Source: Epiperipatus broadwayi
Taxonomy: Eukaryota > Onychophora > Udeonychophora > Euonychophora > Peripatidae
Assembly: GCA_028023455.1 (NCBI GenBank)
Contig: JAQFVV010006274.1
Coordinates: forward strand, 1,242,001-1,306,000
DNA length: 64,000 nt
Reading direction: 5' to 3'
Made by a program: the position numbers and the translations under genes. Below, in pieces: positions 24,860 to 35,449 of this stretch. Every line of letters begins with the position of its first letter. The first letter of the stretch is position 1. Under the pieces are notes generated by a model. The model had not been told where the DNA came from, did no database searches, and saw only the letters and a list, made by a program, of their open reading frames with translations.

Positions 24860-26450
24860 TCATTCCATTTCTCTTTGAATTGTCTCCTTTGCCACCCCCA
24901 CATCTGCATCTAATGTATGTCTTTCTACTTCTCTTTGTACTTTTTCCAAATAATCTAATACCCCTTTATTAACCCATAACACATCGTTACCATATGTTAA
25001 CCCTGCTATCACTGCTCCCTTCCATACAATTCTAGCTACATCATATTTATTATATGAAAACACTGTTAATTTCTTTAGCGATCTCTTTCTTTTCTTTGCT
25101 TCATTTATCAATTTTTTCTCCCATTCATCCAAGCAATTTTTCTGATTACTTCTGATGATTCCCAAATAACTATATCTATTCACCACACTTAACTTTATAC
25201 CCCCCCCCAATAAAAATTCTACATTTTCTCTTTCCCCAGTATTAACCATCATTACATTTGATTTTTCTTCACTAAATTTAATCCCCATCTCTTTATCCAC
25301 CCTTGCACATGTCCTCAGCATTATTCCATATTTTCCATTCTTTCTGCGCACAAAAACACATCATCTGCAAATAAAAGACCTGATTATGTATATACTCCCT
25401 TGCCACCTATTAATGGTATCTCTATCCCTTTTCCTAGTCTTTCTATTGCTTTCTCCATTTCTCTCAAATACAACAAAAACAAAATAGGTGAGATAGGGCA
25501 TCCTTGCCTTAGTCCTACACCATTTTTAATTTCAATTCTAAATTCCCTAATTAATACATATGATAATTATTTTCGTATAATTTTTTAATAATATCCACTC
25601 AAGCTCCATCCATTCTCAAATTTACTAAACTTACCCATAATCTATTTCTATTGACTCTGGCATACACCTCTGTATCTATAAAAGCCATATATAACTGTCT
25701 ACCTGTATACTTACTTACTCATATCCATAAGTTGTGTAACTACAAATAAACTATCTGCTATACGCCTATCCAATCGAAAAACCTCCTTCATTTCTCCCAC
25801 TATATTATTTTCTTTCTTCCATTTTGCAACCCTTCTAGCCACCATATACGAAAAAACATTATATAAAACTGATATTACCACTGTAGGTCTGTAATTGTGA
25901 GAAAACTCTATATAAAACTGATGTTACCACTATAGGTCTACAATTGTTTAACTTTCTATGATTTTTACCTTTTCCTTTAAATAGTAGCCTCTTGTATTAC
26001 TCCAAGTACCCGGAAAATCTCTTCTGCACCATCTTATTAAAACATGATAACAATTTTACTTTTGCCTTACTCCCTAAATTCATTACCATCTCTGCTGCCT
26101 ATCCATCTAAACTTTTTGCCTTTCCACTTTTCAATTGCTTCCCTGCAGCATTGAGTTAATTTTCTGTAAACCTAATATTCCCATTACCATATACTTACAT
26201 GTTTGCTATCACTCTCTTTCACATCTAATCTTTTTTATACTCATTACATACTTATTTATTATAATCTTTAATTCTTCTCTGAGTACTCTCTTTTTCCTCA
26301 TCATCTAGTAATACTATTTCTCTCCCCCCTACATTTCTTCTTTTAATATAATTCGAAATTTTTTTACTCTCATCTCTTCCACTTTTATTAATATCCTCCA
26401 ACAATTTACTATTCAATTTTATTCTCTCTATAATTATCTATTTTAGCCAA
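24860..26450 (-). pseudogene. LINE ORF2 central part: reverse transcriptase
   Basis: The minus strand shows, in order, LLFKGKGKN..NNCRP (about 26010-25930), FRLDRRIADSLFVVTQLMD (about 25785-25730), AFIDTEVYARVNR (motif A, about 25692-25655), LRQGCPISPILF (motif B, about 25510-25475), LLFADDVFLCA (motif C with the catalytic Asp pair, about 25380-25350), and the thumb (YSYLGIIRSN and following) in the 163-codon open frame 25351-24860. This is the usual order of LINE polymerases. The Asp of motif A and the FADD box are intact. Stops and frame changes lie between the motifs. A direct duplication of about 50 bp (25855-25950) disrupts the segment after the first motif. Confidence 0.88.
25855..25950. 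repeat. local direct duplication inside the LINE reverse transcriptase
   Basis: TATATAAAACTGATATTACC with the following CTGTAGGTCTGTAATTGT recurs about 50 bp later with three changes. It arose after insertion of the LINE and shifts the frame of the first RT motif. Confidence 0.85.
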
Positions 26451-26639
26451 CTTCTTTTTTTCTAAGTACTTTTTCCCATTTAACATTAACATCCTTTTCA
26501 TTTTCTTTGTTCTTAAGAGCATACTTATATTCTCTGCATGCTTTTCCCCCTCTTTTTTATACTTTTACTAACTCTCATGTTTTTATTACTTTTATTCTTC
26601 TGAATATTCTTACCTAAAATCCTATTTGCCACTTTCTCT

Positions 26640-27684
26640 ATTTTACCACTTCAGTTCTTATACTCATCTCCAACCAACTCTCCCATAGTTTCTTCAACTT
26701 TTATTTTATACTCTTCTAACTTATTCTTACCATTCACTCTCCATCCACATCTTTTACTATCATTTCTACTTTTATTTTTATTTTCCATCACATTACTAAC
26801 CATTATTATTATAAAGAAGTTATGATCACTATTACACACTCTCTCTTCATTATCAAACACTTTAATTTTCCATACTTTATTCATTCCCTCTTTCTCTACT
26901 AATACATAATCTATTGTGTGAAATATATTATTTCTAGACCATGCTTATTGTCTCTCATAAATATTTGATAAATTTCCAATGCTCATATTCACTCTCTGAC
27001 AAAAATTCTTCAAAAGCTGTCCATTCTCATTTGTTACATCATCAATTTCTTCAATATGCCCATTCATATCCCCTATAACCATTATTCTCTTCCCCTTTTC
27101 TTCGAAACTCTGTATATCCTTAACTAGGCCTTCATATATGCTACTGTTCCACTCCATTATAGTTTGACTACCTCTAGTAGCTATATACACTATAGCCACT
27201 ATCCATTCTTGTCTTCCTAATCTTATCTCAAACGACAAATGTTCTTGACATTTAACAGTATTTAAATATTTTTTTGACATAACTCCTATATCACCACCCT
27301 TTTTTTTTTCTATTTACATCCTGCCATACAAAGTCTTCCAGAATACATTCTTCTCTTAAATGTGTTTCCACTACTGCTAATACCTCATGCCCTTCATTTT
27401 TAATTGCCTTGTTTAATTCTAACCACATTTGTGGTTTCCTACCACCTTGCATATTCAAATACCCAATTTTAACAATTTCTTTTTTTCTAACTACTTTTTT
27501 TATGAATTCTTTTGACTCTTTCTTCTCCATTACATTTATAAATAACTTGCTTACCACTAATTTTACAGACCCATTCCCTCTCCACATCTACATTTATATC
27601 TAAATCAGCTATCCTTTGTTTATTTCTTACATCCTGTCCATTTTTTTTCTTTCTTTTAACACTGCAATTTAAACTCCCACCCAT
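26640..27684 (-). pseudogene. LINE ORF2 N-terminal part: AP-like endonuclease
   Basis: Several open segments on the minus strand together hold the whole catalytic set: IGYLNMQGG (Asn block, about 27467-27441), VVETHL (metal-binding Glu, about 27375), GDMNGH (Asp-x-Asn block, about 27070), TIDYVLVE (about 26915) and SDHNFF (terminal Asp-His, about 26825). This is the exonuclease-endonuclease-phosphatase fold that nicks the target DNA to prime reverse transcription. Frame changes separate the segments, and a stop follows YERQ at 26945. The ATG at 27684 gives the longest start. Active-site residues survive although the frame is broken, which suggests a moderate age. Confidence 0.85.
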
Positions 27685-27719
27685 CTTTATAAGTTTCCCA
27701 AACTATATTCTTTATAGAT

Positions 27720-27828
27720 CAGACTACCTAAAATTTCACTTCCTTGTTTCAACTAAGTGAAATCAATCTTTACTATGTAATTCCTTCTTTCCAATAAAGA
27801 AATCCCACACATCCACTGTATTGGACCT
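27720..27828 (-). pseudogene. LINE ORF1 displaced C-terminal end of the esterase
   Basis: The minus strand reads VDVWDFFIGKKELHSKD, stop, FHLVETRK. The D-x2-H-L pattern is the catalytic Asp-His block that closes SGNH hydrolases. It follows directly on the INERLKKL segment in intact relatives, yet here the two lie about 2.8 kb apart. ORF2 begins 36 bp further on (ATG at 27684), so this is the true end of ORF1. Confidence 0.65.
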
Positions 27829-29521
27829 CCGACAGTGGTACAGAGACATGAGACTCGAATTAGGACTATTGAGGATGAATCCCTGAATAAGATATAAGAA
27901 TTAAAATAATACATAATTATATAAAATCTTTTTAGTTTTAAAAACTAACCAAAATAAAGATTCAAACTCTGGATAAGATCAAAAGATACTTTAAGTTACT
28001 ATTATATGAAAACAATTTATTCTAAACTCACATTATTTATATAGTTCACGCTAGAATAATTTCATTATGCTTACATCTGTGATCATTATGGGATGTCATG
28101 CTAATAAATAGATAGTGCAGTTTATTTATATGCCAATGTTTGGTTAAAAGTTTACAATATGGGATTAAGAAGAGAAACGCTATTTTAACATTACATCAAA
28201 AGACGCTTTAATTTTTAAATAAATTAATATCATGTATTTAACAAACTATGATTGATGCCACTTCGATCACACAAGAAATCTATATGTATGTAACTAATGA
28301 TGCCAGGTAAATTGGTCTCTGATATCCGTTACATTTTAATTATTGAACAACAAAGTTATAAAATGGTGATTTTGAATACGCGAATATTTTCGTATTCAAT
28401 ATGACAAACGTTATATTTCAATTCTTGAATTATAAAATAAAATAAGGAAAATTCAGTTACGCATGTGGGAGTCACTTGTCTAAGAGAAATAGCTTAATGC
28501 AAGCTTTTTGTGACATTCTAAATATAAATACAATAGTAAATAAAAAATGATTTAGTTATATCACAGCGTTACGACTTACAGATTAGTTTGAGGCATGATT
28601 CTATAATACTACAATGAATGACGGTGCGAGCATGAGGCAGCAAATATAAAATTTGGTCCATTTTCTACCAAGGAGATGCTTCATCATTTAAGTGGAAAAA
28701 AAGAAATGATACACCCGTTCTTCTGGCGGGCCATACCTGGAGGAGAAAGAAGGTAGGGATATGCAATTGTCTACGTAGGTTACCAATGCAGAGTTTCCGC
28801 TACTTTTTCCGAAGGTGTCCTGGGGAACTTCCAATGCCAGCTAAAACATATATAAGTGAAGATGGAGGATTCGGCGTACCCGATGATCCTCAAGTTAAGA
28901 CAAAACAAATAACGACAATGGCTGAGCTATGCTGGCAATGCTGTAAAATTATGATACATCCTTTAATGACATCAAAATAATTAATGGCCTAAATATAAAG
29001 TTTTAATGGACTATATGAATGTCTTAATGACATAGGATTACATTTCCCTTCATTGAACGGGTCCCACATGCATTTGTAATCAATAAGCATTATTTAATAC
29101 TATAGTGCTCAAGGTGCTACATATAAATGATTCTCACATTAAAAAAAATGATGGTCATTATTATTTAATATATCTTAAGTGGAAGTTAAGCAATAGCATT
29201 CTTGAATAACATTAAATTTACACTCAATAAATGTATACGTATGGCAGTATTATAGTAATAATAATCTGCCTAGAAACAGAAATAATATTATTTAGCTATT
29301 TCTCAACCCAGCGAGCAATGGCTTTAAAACAAATAATTTAAAGCAATTAAAATATCCCAGAAGCACTGGAGATATAAAAGAATAATCTAAAATATAGGCT
29401 CGCGGAGTTGAGTTGACTTGGCGTATAAATTATATATAAAAGTAAACAGCAAATAATTATAATAATAAAATTTTTCACATTAAATAAAATGTAGGATTTA
29501 AAGCTTGAGATAGATGTGAGC

Positions 29522-29565
<44 letters not shown>

Positions 29566-30645
29566 TTGATAGGATTAGAGAGTCTTACAAGCAAGGATTA
29601 AATAAAATATAAAAAAACCAGATTAATTAATATTTATAGGGAAGCACAGACAACTTTACATGGATATTGGACTATTACCTCAGCATACTCTGGGTCAATG
29701 ACTGGATGGTTCCCTCTTTGACTTTAGTTTACAGGGATTAGCTTGGTGGTCAGCATTTTCGGTCACTACTGTTTTTTCATTGGTGGCAGCATTCTTTCAT
29801 GGCCAGAGCTTCGTGGCAGCAGGAGACAGTTTCCCAGAGGCACGGGAAAGATAATTCGGGCCCTACTCAAGTGACATTTTATTAAACTATATTCTTTTCT
29901 TGTTATCTAAACTCATGAGCAAAGAGAAAAATGGTACAAGAAAAGTAAAACAGCAAAAAGCCAAAGCAAAAATCCCCTTTATCTCCAATCTATCCTATTT
30001 ATATCATTCCCAACTATGATAGGAATGTCTTAGTTCATTTGCCCAGAGGCATATAAGTAATTAACCAATTACAACTCATTTTTAATTAAAAACAAGACAT
30101 AAGAAGATGATAAGGTTCAAAACACATTCCAGCTCAAAAGAATTTAAATTAATATAAGTGAAACAAAAATATTTCATTAATGAAATATTTTTAGTTAAAA
30201 TAAAAATGACTTTGATAAGCAAAAATATTTCAATTAATGAAAGTCAAGCTTTTAAAATAATTTAATTAGTGAAGCAAATTTCACAATGGGTTAATTTGAA
30301 CCTGCCATCTTGGTTATATCTTTTTTCTTTTAAATTTTTACAAAATTGAAATTAAAAGCAAATACAATTTTACAAATAATAAACTTTATGTGATCAAACA
30401 AATTCTCTCTTTTTTTTTTACCAAAAAAAAAAAAAACGCAGACACACACACACGCACACTTAAAATATTCAAAAGTATCAAAAATTGTATATATCATAAT
30501 AGTTTGTTTAAGTATATATATATAAATGATGGCACTGTTAATAATTTTAATATTTCTGGGTTTGAACCTTTGTATATTGTTAGTTTGTTAGGTAGGAAAA
30601 CATGAAGCTCACTCTGACTACAGAGTGATTGCTTCACAACAAACA
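27829..30645. other. about 2.8 kb of foreign DNA inside LINE ORF1
   Basis: Both sides carry consecutive parts of one esterase domain, so this segment is an insertion. At the left border CCACTGT (27813) and ACAGTGG (27832) face each other; near the right border TCACTCTG-ACTA-CAGAGTGA is a perfect hairpin at about 30610-30630. I found no clear target-site duplication or transposase. Contents: AT-rich sequence with CpG-containing patches, a 64-codon frame at 28786-28980 without recognised similarity, and the CA/TA microsatellite at 29527-29565. Confidence 0.6.
29527..29565. repeat. (CA)n followed by (TA)n microsatellite
   Basis: About 26 bp of CA and then about 13 bp of TA repeats, inside the insertion that splits the LINE. 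Confidence 0.95.
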
Positions 30646-30649
30646 ACAT

Positions 30650-30967
30650 TTTACTCACAATTTTTTCAATCTTTCATTTATAGAACCTACCCTATCTAAC
30701 ATATTTTTGTCATATCTTGATAATAATCCAACTATTCCTACTCTTCCTTTAATCTTAACTCAACTCCCTAATCAATTCTATGTACTCATCCATTATGATT
30801 CTCTCTGATGGCTCTAATAAATATTAGTCTCTTTCCCTTGTTTCTTTACTTTATCTGTAACATCCCCAATTCTAGCTCCAGGCAAATATACTCTTACATA
30901 CTTGTTATTTTCCCTTGCAATTATATCTCCACATTCTCTAATTAGTGAATCTCTTATCAATATTGTC
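30650..30967 (-). pseudogene. LINE ORF1 C-terminal part: SGNH esterase blocks I-III region
   Basis: The minus strand reads ILIRDSLIRECGDIIA, which matches the nucleophile block (I-G-D-S-I-R) with Gly changed to Arg. It is followed by VRVYLPGARIGDVTDKV, the Gly block. A frame change leads to LLEPSERIIMDEYIELIREL, and another to KGRVGIVGLLSRYDKNMLDR, ending with INERLKKL. The block with the conserved Asn (GTND) is not visible and seems deleted. Esterases of this kind are known in ORF1 of CR1-like elements; their exact role in transposition is unsettled. Confidence 0.72.
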
Positions 30968-31165
30968 TCATAGTCTAACTTTCTCTGCTTCCTTAATAGC
31001 GTTCTCTACCACCTTCTGGACTTTCTTATCGTTCCTACTTAATTCCTTTATCTGCTCACACCTCATCTCTAACGATTTTAATTTTTCTTCTTCCTCTATT
31101 TTACTTATTCTTTGGTTAAGCATCTTCATTTCACTGCTAATCTTTCCACCCATATCTCCAGACAC
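30968..31165 (-). pseudogene. LINE ORF1 middle part: coiled coil
   Basis: A 65-codon open segment rich in Glu, Lys and Leu (for example MLNQRISKIEEEEKLKSLEM) with heptad-like spacing, between the PHD finger and the esterase blocks. ORF1 proteins of LINEs commonly oligomerise through such a coiled coil. The frame ends where the esterase begins in another frame. Confidence 0.65.
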
Positions 31166-31580
31166 TTCACTAAAATTTTACTGTACCCTATTTTCCTCAA
31201 ATATATTTTGCTCCATTTTTCCTTACCTTTTCTTTGGACTATCTACACGAAACCACCTTTTCACCTCTTTTATCACATTTACACACTGTCTACATATCCA
31301 TAAACCCGTACATTCTTTCTAGTCATATTAAACATTTCAAGTGATCAAACTCTTCACATATGGTACACTCTACCATAGAATGTCTAATATTTTCTTATGA
31401 TTATATATACATTGTGGAATGCAAATGCAATCCATATTTCTTATTTTCCAAGTCACCTACTCTATATTTGACTTAACACTTCCTCTACTACTATTGTATC
31501 GCCTTTGCACAGAAGGATAAGAACTTTACTCTCTTTCAAAACGATCAATTTATAACTATGTGTTTTCCAATCTTAGGCCT
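31165..31580 (-). pseudogene. LINE ORF1 N-terminal part: PHD-type zinc finger
   Basis: On the minus strand, about 31440-31400 reads CICIPQC. After a one-base frame change, about 31382-31335 reads MVECTICEEFDHLKCLI, and about 31280-31270 reads CKC. Together they give the PHD cysteine and histidine ladder (C-x-C, C, C-x2-C, H-x2-C, C-x-C). The hydrophobic-E-C-x2-C-x4-H-x2-C core is typical. Upstream, LLCKGDTIVVEEVLSQI looks coding and may be the start of ORF1. Two stops interrupt the finger. Confidence 0.7.
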
Positions 31581-32370
31581 CCAAAACTTTATCTTTTTTT
31601 TTTTCAAATAAACCACTGTTCTTAAATTTAATAAAAAAATCTTTAATAGCAAACTTACTGAAAAACAACTAATCTTACATACAACTTAATTATAAAATAT
31701 CCTTACATGAACACACACTCAGCAAAATATTTTTTTTTTTAAACTTCTATATTTAAAATGGTGAACAAAATACTTTCTAAACTTTAACAATTTCCAATCT
31801 TTTCAAATTTAATTAAAATCTCTCTCTCTTGATCACAATTTACTCTTCACTTTCATACCATAGGCAAACAGTATTTATATTGATGTTCTCGGATGATTAA
31901 TCACAGAAGGAAAAAAAAGATTACACTTAGCTATGTATAGTGATTCATTTGGTCCTTTCTAGACCGAAAATTGTATTATTAAATGTAGTTTTTCTAAACC
32001 TTTTATTTATTTATTTTTTAAAATAATATTATGAATACTTTAATCAATAAAGAAATATCACAAATGTAATATTTTAGAATGGCCTTATAATATAATTGTT
32101 TAGCACATGTGTCTTCTATGCCCATAATCTTGGGTTCATCAAATAAAACTTGGAAACTTTTTTAGGCCTTAGATAAGTTTAGAAACCCTCTTTTCCCAGA
32201 TAGTTAGTCCTTAAATAATTTACATCGCCATCCATATGATATTTTGTCTGGGTTGATCAGATGAATGTGGATGTGCTGACCATAAAACAGAAAGTACAGT
32301 TTTAATATGGGTGCACACCACATTATGGTTTAGCATTATCTTTTACAAATTATATTTATAAGAAGTTAAA
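31581..32370. other. AT-rich sequence, possible 5' region of the LINE
   Basis: It follows the start of ORF1 on the minus strand; a promoter or 5' UTR of the LINE may lie here, but the border is not visible. Around 32095-32200 a loose SINE-like segment (TTGGGTTCATCAA then GGCCTTAGATAAGTTTA) is seen. Confidence 0.3.
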
Positions 32371-32642
32371 CCACTAAACATCACATGATCACTATGTTGA
32401 AAATATTGTGTTTTCAATTTTAGTTTTGTAGTTAAGTAGAGAGGATTTGCATTAGATCCTAAGATCTAGGTGCAGTGTTCTCAGTTCCAAAGCTCCTCAC
32501 TGATGAAGGCCACAAGCCAGAAACTAATCTGGGGATATTGGATGAGTAGGCACTAGATAAGGATTTTATGCACAAGCCTTCTGGCATCCATTGATTATTC
32601 TGGTTGTTACTGAGTGGCACTATGGAGAGTTTTACCTGTCTT
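32370..32642. repeat. half-copy of repeat family B
   Basis: Starts TTAAACCACTAAACATCACA and then jumps to the inner part of the family (TTGCATTAGATCCTAAGATC), ending GGCACTATGGAGAGTTTTACCTG. A single arm without its partner, so family B moves or survives as halves as well as fold-backs. Confidence 0.82.
32492..32537 (+). ncRNA. hammerhead-like motif, family B, intact CUGAUGA and GAAAC
   Basis: The plus strand reads CUCCUCA, CUGAUGA, an A-GGC-CACAA-GCC-A hairpin, GAAAC, UA, AUC, then UGGGGAU. Helix I pairs UGGGGA with UCCUCA (one G-U). Helix III would be a single A-U pair plus a C-A mismatch in this copy. The first position of helix II is an A-A mismatch instead of the usual G-C. Confidence 0.5.
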
Positions 32643-33581
32643 TATATGAAGTTAAAAAAATGAAATTAAAAAAAATTTCGAATGTTATAATAATTATCCT
32701 TACCCTGCTATAGTGTTTTGTAAGCTTGAGAAATCGTTGGTCATAATATAGTATGCTGCTACATCCTCATCTGCATATTGGTTTCTGACTTTTGCCTTCA
32801 CGAATGAAAATTAGGATTGAATCAAAGCTGGAACTAATGCACTTATGAATCTAGCAGATACTTTTTGTCTTTTATGTTATCCAAATCAATATCCTAAAAT
32901 GGAAAAAAAATTTGAAGATTTTAAACCTACTTTACATAGGTTTACAGTTTTCACCTTTGAATCATAGTCTAAATGCCAAGCTAGCTAGAAGCTAGTCTAG
33001 AGATAGAGATTTTGTGGCATTACAACATTTGGTGTCCATTGATTATTCAATCTTAGAGTAGTAGGATGAAAATAATTGGGTCTTTTGTTATTTGAATCAA
33101 GCATTTAATCATTTGTTCTAACCATTTATTAATTCATATATTACAATATGTAAACACATGTGGCTTATTTATGTACTGAAATTTAATAATGACTAATAAA
33201 TAGTTAACAAATTTAATACATAAAATAATCCTAATGAAATACACCAAAATTAAAAGGAGATATCAAATTTCTTTTAATTTTTAAGCTTTCTCCCTTTTAA
33301 TTCATTAAATCATTCCCCTTTTATTTTGAATAATTGAAATATCATGCTTTTAATTTTTTTGATTGGAATACATTTGTATAATTATTCAAGCATATGTCCA
33401 GTACATGTGGCTGAATGTAAAGGGATGAAACCATTAATATGTCACATGACTTATTATGTCTTCATACTGCTGTTTTTGTGGCATACTTTTCCACCTTTTT
33501 GCCACTCAATGCAAGCTTTAGAAAACAATGATTTCAGATGATTGTCCTTAATAAATTCCTAGCCTGTACTTTCCTATCCAC

Positions 33582-33627
33582 AATTTCCAAACTAGTTTCA
33601 AGCCTATGGGTTTCATTAGTGAGGAGC
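33582..33627 (-). ncRNA. hammerhead-like motif, family B, diverged (left arm)
   Basis: The minus strand reads CUCCUCA, CUAAUGA, a weak hairpin starting AACC, GAAAC, UA, GUU, UGG. The G-to-A change in CUGAUGA would abolish activity. Confidence 0.35.
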
Positions 33628-33908
33628 ATTGGATGTCAGAACAGTGCAGTTGAATCTTTTTTTTATAGTGACTTTCATTTACCTTTATAATTATTCTATC
33701 AATGTATCAGCTCAAACTGAAAAACATATAAATTTTTCAATAGAAGTCTTATTGCGTATATCACCATGTAGATCTGAATCTGGTTAGTTTTTATGTATTA
33801 GGATGTCTTTAGATTTTACTAATTAAAGTCACTTATCCCATAGCTAGGATTTGATATAAAGCAATAAATCTTTACATGACCATTCACATGTCTTCAATTT
33901 ACATATTA

Positions 33909-33954
33909 GCTCATCATTGATGAAAGCCATAAGCTTGAAACTAGTGTGGGAGTT
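33909..33954 (+). ncRNA. hammerhead-like motif, family B, diverged (right arm)
   Basis: The plus strand reads UUGAUGA, a fully paired helix II (AAGC-CAUAA-GCUU), GAAAC, UA, GUG, UGGGAG. Helix II here has no A-A mismatch, but the triplet GUG breaks the NUH rule and the first C is changed. Presumably inactive. Confidence 0.35.
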
Positions 33955-34930
33955 TTGGATGGGAAAGCACATGATAGGGATTTATTAAACACTGTCCTCC
34001 AGGAACTACATCTTTCTAAAGCTTGCTTTAAGTCACAAAAAGATGAAACTAACCAATACATGAAATATTTTTTATTAATTTTTGTCTGTAATGCACATAG
34101 TGATTTAGGTATTTCAAATAATATTATTTTCATAAAATTTATTAAATAATTAAATGAGCTATTGGCAGATTTTTATACCTACTTTTTGAAATAAACATAA
34201 TGCCATGGGTAGTTATATTGTTTAGTGTAGACAGTTTCGTAACAACCACTTCAGTAAATGATTAATGGTGGCAAAACTAAAAGCATTTCCTGGAGATTTG
34301 ATGATTATTAATCTATACATGGCAAACAATAATTTGCAATATTGATTAAAATAATATATAGGGAAAAAGAATCAAAAATGTTGAAAAAACAATATATATT
34401 TAGTTTTATAATAATAATGGGTATTGAAGTGCTATAGTAGCATAAGAAAATTATTGAAGATTTTAGATTGGGATAAAAAATGAGAGATGTATTGTTAATA
34501 TTTTTTTATAAAAGCAAATAAAATGGTAGTATTGAACATGGTGTTTAAAAATCATAAGAGGAGTATTTGTACAGAAATTCTAGTTGATAAGTAAGTTATA
34601 AATGATAAGATTTCAATTAGTTTATATTTTGATTCTAAATAGTTTAATCAATAATCTTATCTTGGACCTGATATAGATTCATTTCATAATCTAGTAATTA
34701 TATGATTGATATTAACTTTTAAAAGAACAAAAGTGAGATGAAAAAGAATTGATTAATTAATAAATAAAAAAGATATGTTGGAGAAATTTTTTCAGAATAA
34801 TATTAGTCTAATTATGGATGTAAAATTATATAAAAGATGTGAATTAGAAATGAATTATAAAAGAACAAATAAGAAAAAAAAACACCTCAAAATAATAATG
34901 GCATTGTGATTCTAAATGATAGAGAGAAAG

Positions 34931-35440
34931 AGATGAAAAAATGTGAATTCTGTAGAAAGTAGAAATATGTGTAAGAAAGCTTGATAGTTAATTGAAATAC
35001 AAAACCAGTACTAGGAAGTTAGCAGTTAAAATTACCAACTGCAACCTTTTTTTTTATGATCTTCAATAAGGATGTATTAAATTAATAATATTTAATATTA
35101 GTATAACTTTTTGATAGCTCGAGTATAGATTAAATTAACATGGCAGCACTGAAAGAGATGAGAAAATGTGACTTCTGTAGAAAGTAGAAATATGTGTAAG
35201 AATGCTTGATAGTTAATTGAGATACGAAGCCAGTACTAGGAAGTTAGCAATTAAAATTCCAACTGCAACCTTTTTTTTTTATGATTTTCAAACCTGACTC
35301 TGATTCCCATATTTATAATAGATCACTAATATAATAAGGGTATATGTGCTAATTAAATTAATAATATTTAATATTAGTATAACTTTTTGATAGCTTGAGT
35401 ATAGATTAAATTAATATGACAGCAATGAAAATCTCCAGCA
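34931..35440 (+). repeat. tandem duplication, about 225-bp unit
   Basis: The unit beginning GATGAAAAAATGTGAATTC (34932) recurs at 35157 as GATGAGAAAATGTGACTTC. Both contain CCAGTACTAGGAAGTTAGCA and GTATAACTTTTTGATAGCT. The second unit has about 60 bp more, after the poly-T tract. No coding content. Confidence 0.88.
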
Positions 35441-35449
35441 AATGTAAAC

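Larger units (their letters stand above)
24018..31580 (-). mobile_element. CR1/L2-type non-LTR retrotransposon (LINE), split by a 2.8-kb insertion
   Basis: Read on the minus strand, 5' to 3': ORF1 (31580 to 30650, then resumed at 27828 to about 27720), ORF2 (27684 to about 24100), and a 3' end with a short TGATG-type microsatellite tail near 24018-24036, the kind of tail CR1/L2 elements carry. ORF1 has a PHD-type finger, a coiled coil and SGNH esterase blocks. ORF2 has an AP-like endonuclease, a reverse transcriptase and a C-terminal zinc knuckle. PHD plus esterase ORF1 proteins are known in CR1-like LINEs. Many frameshifts and stops show that it is dead. It is antisense to the UBR gene. Confidence 0.88.
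33396..34030. repeat. diverged fold-back copy of repeat family B
   Basis: The left part (TTTTTGCCACTCAATGCAAGC, then AAACTAGTTTCAAGCC and AGTGAGGAGCATTGGAT) mirrors the right part (GATGAAAGCCATAAGCTTGA, GTGTGGGAGTTTTGGATGGG, GGGATTTATTAAACACT). It is older than the 22.5 and 60 kb copies. A further decayed piece lies at about 32930-33070. Confidence 0.7.

Noticed and set aside
27829-30645. A hAT-type transposon with CAGTGG-like ends as the LINE insert
   Set aside because: The left border has a CAGTGG string, but the right border does not carry its complement and there is no 8-bp target duplication.
24018-31580. CRISPR, operon or other prokaryotic features
   Set aside because: Spaced repeats here are dispersed eukaryotic repeats. 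No direct-repeat/spacer regularity, cas genes or dense coding is present anywhere in the window.
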